Source: UMGS973 sp963609975
Lineage (GTDB): Bacteria > Bacillota > Clostridia > Peptostreptococcales > Anaerovoracaceae
Assembly (NCBI GenBank): GCA_963609975.1
Contig: CAVDMD010000014.1
Coordinates: 1 to 28,591, forward strand
DNA: 28,591 bases
Reading direction: 5' to 3'
Shown one piece after another: positions 23,157-28,591 of this stretch. The position numbers and the translations under genes are program-made. Within the stretch, counting starts at the first letter, position 1. The number at the start of each line of letters is the position of its first letter. The notes under the pieces were generated by a model. The model was not told where the DNA came from, made no database searches, and worked only from the letters and a program-made list of their open reading frames with translations.

Positions 23157-24872
23157 ATGAAAGATTACAGGCAGCTTATAGCTGAAACAATCGCACCGCA
23201 CGTGGAGGGACTTGAAGTTTCCGAAATCAGAGAAATGGTAGAGGTTCCTGCGGACAGCAAAATGGGAGATTATGCGTTCCCGTGCTTCAAACTTGCAAAA
23301 CTGCTGAGAAAAGCGCCGCCTTTAATTGCAAAATCAATAGCGGAGCAGATTGCCGCAGATGAGATGTTTGAAAAAGTCGAAAGCGTCAACGCATATGTTA
23401 ACATATTCCTGTCAAGAGATGCGTTTATCGGTGATGTGGTAAAAGAAATAATCGCAAAAGGCGATGCTTTCGGTTCATCTGATGAGGGAGCAGGCAGGAA
23501 GATAATAGTGGAATACTCCTCGCCTAACATTGCAAAGCCGTTTCATATCGGACATATCAGAAGTACGGTTATAGGCAACTCGATATACAAGATATATGAC
23601 TTTCTGGGATATGACACTTTCAGAATAAATCATCTGGGAGATTACGGCACACAGTTTGGCAAGATGATATGCGCCTACAGACACTGGGGCAGCAAAGAGG
23701 ATGTCATAAACGAGCCTATCAGGACGCTCCTAAGCTACTACACCAGATTCCATGTTGAGGTTGAAACTCACCCTGAGCTTGACGATGAGGCAAGAGAAAT
23801 CTTTGCAAAGCTTGAAAAAGGTGAGCCTGAGGAGGTTGAGCTCTGGCAGTGGTTCAGAGATGAATCTCTCAAGGAGTTTACAAGAGTATACAAAATGCTG
23901 GGAATCGAATTTGACTCCTACAACGGAGAAAGCTTCTACTCGGACAAGATGCCGAGATTTGTGGAGGAGCTGAAGGCAAAAGGGCTGCTCGAGGAATCAC
24001 AGGGAGCGCAGATTGTAAACCTTGAAGAGTACGGTATGTCACCTGCTCTTATTACCAAATCAGACGGCTCCACATTGTATATAACAAGGGATATTGCCGC
24101 AGCAGTATACAGAAAAGAAACCTATGATTTCTACAAAAACCTGTATATAGTCGCATCGCAGCAGAATCTGCATTTCCAGCAGTGGATTAAGATTCTGGAG
24201 CTTATGGGCTATGAATGGGCAAAAGACTGTGTTCATATTCCGTTCGGACTTGTATCTCTTGAAGAGGGCACAATGTCAACAAGACACGGCAGAGTCGTAT
24301 TCCTCGAGGATGTTCTCAACAGAGCCGTTGAGGAGACAGAAAAAATAATCAGGGAAAAAGGCGTTGCAACAGACAATATAGAACAGACAGCAAAGCAGGT
24401 GGGCATAGGCGCCGTTATATTCCAGGAATTATCAAACAACAGAATCAAGGACTATGTGTTCTCATGGGACAAGGTGCTTGACTTCAACGGTGAAACAGGT
24501 CCGTATGTGCAGTACACATATGCAAGAGCCGCAAGCCTTATGAGAAGAGCCGATAAAAAAGCTCTTGCAAAGGCACAGGCAGGTGACATAGATGTGTCAT
24601 ATATCAGAAGCGATGCGGCATATGAGCTTGCGAAGCTTTTAGAAGCATTCCCTGCGGTTGTTGTTGAGGCTGCGCAAAAATATGAACCGTCTGTTGTGAC
24701 AAGACATATAGTTGATATTGCTCAGAGCTTTAACAGATTTTATCACGATGAGCATATCATAGTCGAAAACATCGAAGAGCAGGCAGCAAAACTTGCACTT
24801 GCACAGGCTGCTAAGAATACTATAAAGAATGGTCTTGGACTGCTGGGAATTCAGTGTCCGGAAAGGATGTAA
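23157..24872 (+). CDS. argS: Arginyl-tRNA synthetase
   Basis: This is a class I synthetase charging tRNA-Arg. The 571-residue protein has the N-terminal Add-1 domain (about 1-110) and the HIGH motif HIGH at 130-133 in PNIAKPFHIGHIRST. The KMSKS-equivalent reads MSTRHG at 373-378, the non-canonical form usual for many ArgS. The C-terminal DALR anticodon-binding domain includes YVQYTYARAASLMRRA and FNRFYHDEHI. GAGAGGT lies about 9 bases before the ATG. It directly follows mutS2, with a 15-base gap. Confidence 0.97.
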   Translation: MKDYRQLIAETIAPHVEGLEVSEIREMVEVPADSKMGDYAFPCFKLAKLLRKAPPLIAKSIAEQIAADEMFEKVESVNAYVNIFLSRDAFIGDVVKEIIAKGDAFGSSDEGAGRKIIVEYSSPNIAKPFHIGHIRSTVIGNSIYKIYDFLGYDTFRINHLGDYGTQFGKMICAYRHWGSKEDVINEPIRTLLSYYTRFHVEVETHPELDDEAREIFAKLEKGEPEEVELWQWFRDESLKEFTRVYKMLGIEFDSYNGESFYSDKMPRFVEELKAKGLLEESQGAQIVNLEEYGMSPALITKSDGSTLYITRDIAAAVYRKETYDFYKNLYIVASQQNLHFQQWIKILELMGYEWAKDCVHIPFGLVSLEEGTMSTRHGRVVFLEDVLNRAVEETEKIIREKGVATDNIEQTAKQVGIGAVIFQELSNNRIKDYVFSWDKVLDFNGETGPYVQYTYARAASLMRRADKKALAKAQAGDIDVSYIRSDAAYELAKLLEAFPAVVVEAAQKYEPSVVTRHIVDIAQSFNRFYHDEHIIVENIEEQAAKLALAQAAKNTIKNGLGLLGIQCPERM

Positions 24873-24876
24873 TTAA

Positions 24877-25752
24877 ATGATAAAATACGTTGGTGATGTA
24901 TACAGACCGCCAAGTGAGGCGTACAGCCTGATAGTTCAGGCTACCATAGGCTGCACTCATAACAAATGCTCTTTCTGCAAAATGTTCAAGGAAAAAAGAT
25001 TTCAGACAAGACCTACAGAGGATATTATTGCGGATTTTGCATGGGCAAGAAAAAGATACAGAAGCGTGCCGAGAATTTTCTTAGCGGACGCAAATGCGCT
25101 GTGTCTTAAGACAGACAAACTGATGCCGATACTGACATATATAGAAGAAACTTTCCCGGAATGTGAAAGAGTTACTATATACGGCAGAGCGTCGGATATT
25201 TTGAGAAAAACAGAAGAAGAACTGGCTATGCTAAGAGAGCATGGCCTCACAATGGTATATATAGGCGCCGAATCCGGCAGCGACAAGGTGCTTGAAATGT
25301 GCCATAAGGGCGAAACACGCCGGCAGCTTATTGATGCTGTCAAAAGAATTGAAAAGGTAGGCATCAAGGCCTCAGTAACATTTATAAGCGGGCTTGCAGG
25401 CAAAGACGGCTGGGAGGATCACGCCATACAGACAGGCACTATGATTACTGAGATGAACGCCTCCTATGTAAGCCTCCTGACACTTCTTGTAGATCCGCAG
25501 GCTCCCATGTATGACGATATACAAAGCGGCAGACTCAAACTGCTTACACCGCAGGAAGTGCTTGCCGAAACACATCTGATGCTTGAGAATGCAAATCCGG
25601 AGAAGACCTGTGTTTTCAGAAGCAACCACGCCTCCAACTATCTGTCACTCAAAGGCGATCTGCCTCAGGACAGAGACAGATTTCTGGCGCAGATTGAAAA
25701 CGCAATGAAAAACACCGGTATGTTAAAGGATGAAAGGTTCAGACTGCTTTAG
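24877..25752 (+). CDS. Radical SAM protein with CX4CX2C cluster motif, function unknown
   Basis: This is a 291-residue radical SAM enzyme (COG1032-like). The cluster cysteines are C26, C31 and C34 in GCTHNKCSFC, giving CX4CX2C rather than the standard CX3CX2C. The spacing recurs in a subgroup of uncharacterised radical SAM proteins with a GC(S/T)HNKC motif, so it is probably a real variant. Further barrel features are FLADANAL, YGRASDIL and VYIGAESGSDKVLEMCHKG. There is no B12-binding domain, and I see no extra FeS-cluster domain. Its substrate is unknown. It starts 4 bases after argS with a GGAAAGGATG Shine-Dalgarno and is followed closely by another radical SAM gene. Confidence 0.85.
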   Translation: MIKYVGDVYRPPSEAYSLIVQATIGCTHNKCSFCKMFKEKRFQTRPTEDIIADFAWARKRYRSVPRIFLADANALCLKTDKLMPILTYIEETFPECERVTIYGRASDILRKTEEELAMLREHGLTMVYIGAESGSDKVLEMCHKGETRRQLIDAVKRIEKVGIKASVTFISGLAGKDGWEDHAIQTGTMITEMNASYVSLLTLLVDPQAPMYDDIQSGRLKLLTPQEVLAETHLMLENANPEKTCVFRSNHASNYLSLKGDLPQDRDRFLAQIENAMKNTGMLKDERFRLL

Positions 25753-25761
25753 ATTAAAGAT

Positions 25762-27309
25762 ATGAAGATATTACTTACAACGCTTAATTCCAAATATGTT
25801 CATTCCAATCTGGCGCTCAAATATCTCTATGCGGCGGGGCTTCCCAACTGCGCCGGTCTTGAGATAAGGGAGTTTACCATCAACAACGATGACGACTACA
25901 TATATACAGAGCTTGTCAGAAATGAATATGATGTGGTATGCTTCTCATGCTACATATGGAATATAGAGAAAATTAAATATCTGTGTGAGAACCTCAAAAA
26001 AGCAAAGCCTGAAACACGCATTGTATGCGGAGGACCCGAGGTAAGCTATGATATGCGGGAATTTCTTCTGGCAAACCCTGCAGTCGATGCCGTTATTTTC
26101 GGAGAGGGCGAATATGCTTTCAGTATGCTGTGCAGGGCGCTGACGAAGGGAAGCCCTAAATTTCCCGAAATCAAAGGTCTTGCCTACAGGGCGGGAAGCG
26201 ACATAATCGTAAACGACCCTATGCCGCCCGTTAAATTCAGCAGTCTGCCGTTTCCGTATGCGGTGCTGCCTGCAGAGGAGGACAAAGTCGTTTACTACGA
26301 ATCCTCAAGAGGATGTCCGTACAGCTGCAGCTACTGCATTTCGTCATTAGACAAGACGGTGAGGTCGCTGCCTGTTGACAGAGTGAAGGATGAACTGTCA
26401 TATTTCATACACAAGCGTGTGAAGCAGGTGAAGTTTATCGACAGGACATTTAACTGGGACAAAAACAGGTGCATTGAGATACTTGAATATCTGGCGCTTA
26501 TGGATAACGGTGTGACCAATTTCCATTTTGAGCTTTGCGGCGACCTTATAGACAATCGCCTGATACAGCTTGCAGACAGCGTCAGAGCCGATCTGTTTCA
26601 GTTTGAAATAGGCATACAGACCACAAACCCGCTTACACTGAAAGCCATAAACAGAAAAAGCGAAATCGAAACCTGCCTCAAAAACATACGAAAGCTTTCA
26701 GCTCTCGGGGCGGCGCACGTTCATGTGGATCTGATTACAGGGCTTCCTTTTGAGGACATGAATTCGCTTCGGACATCGTTTAACAACATATATCCTGTAG
26801 GAGCAGACTGTATACAGGTGGGATTTCTGAAACTCCTCAAAGGCACCGCTGTCAGATATCACGAGGAATTCTATAACTACATATACAGAAGCAGAGCGCC
26901 GTATGAGGTAATATCAAATTCATTTATGACCTCGGGAGAGGTTGTGAGAGTAAAACAGCTTGAAAATGTGCTGGACCTGTTTTACAATAAAGGAGGTTTT
27001 GAGTTTACCCTCAATTACCTTATTGCCGGCTCGGAAATGACTCCGTTTGATTTTTATACGGAATTATCGGACTACTACTATATCAAAGGCTATCAGCACA
27101 GGAGCCATTCAAAAGAGGATATGTACAGGATACTCTACGGATATGCCATGTGGAAATGCAAGAATTCCGGGGTTGACCGCGAAGAAGCCATAAGGTATCT
27201 GGAGCAGGACATCAGGCTGCGGCTCAATGAGGATGCAGTCAGAAAATTTATGAAAAAAGGATGGGAATTCCCTCAGGAGAGAAGATGGCAAGAGAATATA
27301 AGGATTTAA
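25762..27309 (+). CDS. B12-binding-domain radical SAM protein with C-terminal DUF4080-like region
   Basis: This is a 515-residue protein with an N-terminal cobalamin-binding Rossmann-type domain (about 1-140: MKILLTTLNSKYVHSNLALKYL, VVCFSCYIWNIEKI, RIVCGGPEVS, VIFGEGEYAF). The radical SAM barrel has C185, C189 and C192 in RGCPYSCSYC, a standard CX3CX2C. The C-terminal region (about 370-515) resembles the DUF4080 tail usually attached to this architecture. Such enzymes often do methyl transfer or other radical chemistry, but the substrate is not known. No DxHxxG cobalamin motif is evident, so base-off binding or loss of B12 binding are both possible. The gene follows the first radical SAM gene after 9 bases and overlaps the TPR gene by 25. 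Confidence 0.85.
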   Translation: MKILLTTLNSKYVHSNLALKYLYAAGLPNCAGLEIREFTINNDDDYIYTELVRNEYDVVCFSCYIWNIEKIKYLCENLKKAKPETRIVCGGPEVSYDMREFLLANPAVDAVIFGEGEYAFSMLCRALTKGSPKFPEIKGLAYRAGSDIIVNDPMPPVKFSSLPFPYAVLPAEEDKVVYYESSRGCPYSCSYCISSLDKTVRSLPVDRVKDELSYFIHKRVKQVKFIDRTFNWDKNRCIEILEYLALMDNGVTNFHFELCGDLIDNRLIQLADSVRADLFQFEIGIQTTNPLTLKAINRKSEIETCLKNIRKLSALGAAHVHVDLITGLPFEDMNSLRTSFNNIYPVGADCIQVGFLKLLKGTAVRYHEEFYNYIYRSRAPYEVISNSFMTSGEVVRVKQLENVLDLFYNKGGFEFTLNYLIAGSEMTPFDFYTELSDYYYIKGYQHRSHSKEDMYRILYGYAMWKCKNSGVDREEAIRYLEQDIRLRLNEDAVRKFMKKGWEFPQERRWQENIRI

Positions 27310-28591
27310 GACAGGAAAGATCATTTGCAGCAAGAATAGGGATCAAACAGACGGTAAAAATTCCTATGGAGGAGCTGGATCTTAAAATCAGAGAGGACAG
27401 GATAGGCAGGTACTTCAAAAAGTATCTCAACAAGTTTGTGTTTGCCGAGTTCTCAGAGGAGTTTCTGAGCACATTCAAGGCTGCGGATATTATGCGAGGT
27501 GTGCCGATTCCGCTGAGAAAACAGGACATCAAAGAATTCAACGGAGGAGAAGGTCTTTCGATGCTTCATATTGCTGAGAATATGGCATGGGTAATCGGCT
27601 GCGATCCTCATTTCAAATACACACAGAGCTATGTTGACTGTATGGACAGACTGTACGGCAAAAAAATATGCGAGGGACTTCTCAAAGAAGGCAGAGATGC
27701 GGCAGAGCTCAAAGACTACGACAATGCCTGCATACATTTCAGAGCATCACTTTGTATGCAGCCTGACTATCTGCACGCAATGTATTCATATGCCAGAGTG
27801 TGCAGAGTAATGTACACAAGCAGCAAAAACCGGGAATATGTAGGCAGAATGAAAGCCGAATCTCTTGATTTCTTTGAATTTATGGTTGCGGTGCATCCAA
27901 GACACGCGCAGTCGTACTACTACCTGGGCTATGCGTATCTGAACATGGGGCAGTACATCAAGGCAAGACTTGTATGGAATGACTTCCTCAGATTCAGCAA
28001 AAACAACAAGGACAAAAAAGAAATACGCAAAAGAATAGAACAGATTGCAAAGCCGGTATACATAGAAGAAGGCTGCAATGATATTATGGCAGGCAGGTTC
28101 GATGACGGCATCAAAAAACTCGAAGCCTTTCTTGACGATGAATACAGCAGATGGTGGCCGCTTCACTATTATCTCGGAGTGGCATACGAAAGATGCGGCA
28201 GGACAGAGGATGCCGTAGAGAGATTCAAACAGGTTCTCAAAATGAACGGAAGTCATCTTGAAACTATGGAAGAGCTTTATGCCATATATTCATCGGCGGG
28301 AGATGAAGCCGGAGCCAACAAATACCGCAAAAAAATGGCTATCATCAGAAAACAGCTTGAAGAAGAAGCCGAGGCCGTTGCCGGAGACGATGAGAGAGAA
28401 AGCACTGTTTCGGGTATTGCAGAGTCTGCAGCTCTTGACAGAGAGTACGAAAAAACTCCTGTCGAAAAAATCATTCAAAAAGGCAACGAGGCGCAGTCAA
28501 AGCTTGACGCCATCAAAAAAGAAAGAGCAGAGGCTATGGACAGCGAGCTGGCTGAGGCAATGAAAAAAAGAAAACAGGAGGTTGCCAAGGG
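27285..28591 (+). CDS. TPR-repeat protein of unknown function (C-terminus cut by window edge)
   Basis: The frame opens at ATG 27285, with CAGGAGAG just upstream, and runs off the right edge with 435 residues visible and no stop. The first 125 residues or so are basic and helical with no recognised domain. TPR-like helical pairs follow: AAELKDYDNACIHFRASLCMQPDYLHAMYSYARV (about 138-171), YYYLGYAYLNMGQYIKARLVWNDFL (about 212-236) and YYLGVAYERCGRTEDAVERFKQVLKMN (about 297-323). The visible tail is highly charged and probably coiled coil (about 345-435). No signal peptide or membrane helix is seen. It overlaps the B12-type radical SAM gene by 25 bases, implying coupled translation and perhaps a shared function. 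Confidence 0.75.
   Translation, partial: MAREYKDLRQERSFAARIGIKQTVKIPMEELDLKIREDRIGRYFKKYLNKFVFAEFSEEFLSTFKAADIMRGVPIPLRKQDIKEFNGGEGLSMLHIAENMAWVIGCDPHFKYTQSYVDCMDRLYGKKICEGLLKEGRDAAELKDYDNACIHFRASLCMQPDYLHAMYSYARVCRVMYTSSKNREYVGRMKAESLDFFEFMVAVHPRHAQSYYYLGYAYLNMGQYIKARLVWNDFLRFSKNNKDKKEIRKRIEQIAKPVYIEEGCNDIMAGRFDDGIKKLEAFLDDEYSRWWPLHYYLGVAYERCGRTEDAVERFKQVLKMNGSHLETMEELYAIYSSAGDEAGANKYRKKMAIIRKQLEEEAEAVAGDDERESTVSGIAESAALDREYEKTPVEKIIQKGNEAQSKLDAIKKERAEAMDSELAEAMKKRKQEVAK

Noticed and set aside
1..28591. CRISPR arrays, insertion sequences, tRNA or rRNA genes, attachment sites
   Set aside because: I looked for spaced direct repeats, terminal inverted repeats, transposase motifs and cloverleaf patterns and found none that hold up.

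Overview
The window is the division and cell wall (dcw) cluster of a low-to-mid GC Bacillota, most likely a member of the Clostridia. It continues directly into a phenylalanyl-tRNA synthetase / zapA / mutS2 / argS block. The evidence is gene content and order: mraZ-rsmH-ftsL, a PASTA-bearing SpoVD-type class B PBP, murE-murF-mraY-murD-ftsW-murG-murA-divIB-ftsZ, then an YsgA/RlmP-type methyltransferase-pheS-pheT-zapA-mutS2. AGA (Arg) and ATA (Ile) codons are frequent. The MurE DNPR motif indicates meso-diaminopimelate peptidoglycan. I cannot name a genus; an Anaerovoracaceae-like clostridium is only a guess.

Layout. Positions 1-1066 (minus strand) hold the start of a cysteine-rich protein of unknown family, cut by the window edge. 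It is divergent from the dcw operon across a 300-bp intergenic region. That region carries a candidate promoter for each side and a helically phased series of AAAGTGG boxes matching known MraZ operators. Positions 1367-15810 are the dcw operon, all on the plus strand and with mostly overlapping or near-touching genes. They encode every step from MurA through the Mur ligases present (MurD, MurE, MurF), MraY and MurG to lipid II, plus the SEDS glycosyltransferase FtsW, the class B transpeptidase, and the divisome proteins FtsL, DivIB and FtsZ. ftsA, sepF, murB and murC are not in the cluster. An intrinsic terminator follows ftsZ. From about 15864 to the end lie a 23S rRNA methyltransferase, pheS, pheT, zapA, mutS2, argS, two different radical SAM genes and a TPR-repeat gene cut by the right edge.

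The genes are almost all housekeeping families, and I see no defence system, mobile element, CRISPR array, tRNA or rRNA. The unusual points are structural and regulatory: (1) MurE starts at its P-loop and lacks the roughly 105-residue UDP-substrate-binding N-terminal domain; (2) the murA ribosome-binding site sits inside a long hairpin; (3) spoVD has no Shine-Dalgarno near its start codon, but a strong one just upstream of a 9-bp hairpin that would bring the two together; (4) the MraZ boxes overlap the inferred dcw promoter; (5) a strong promoter-like sequence lies inside murA, upstream of divIB-ftsZ. All promoter, hairpin and start-site statements were read by eye from sequence and have not been tested by computation.
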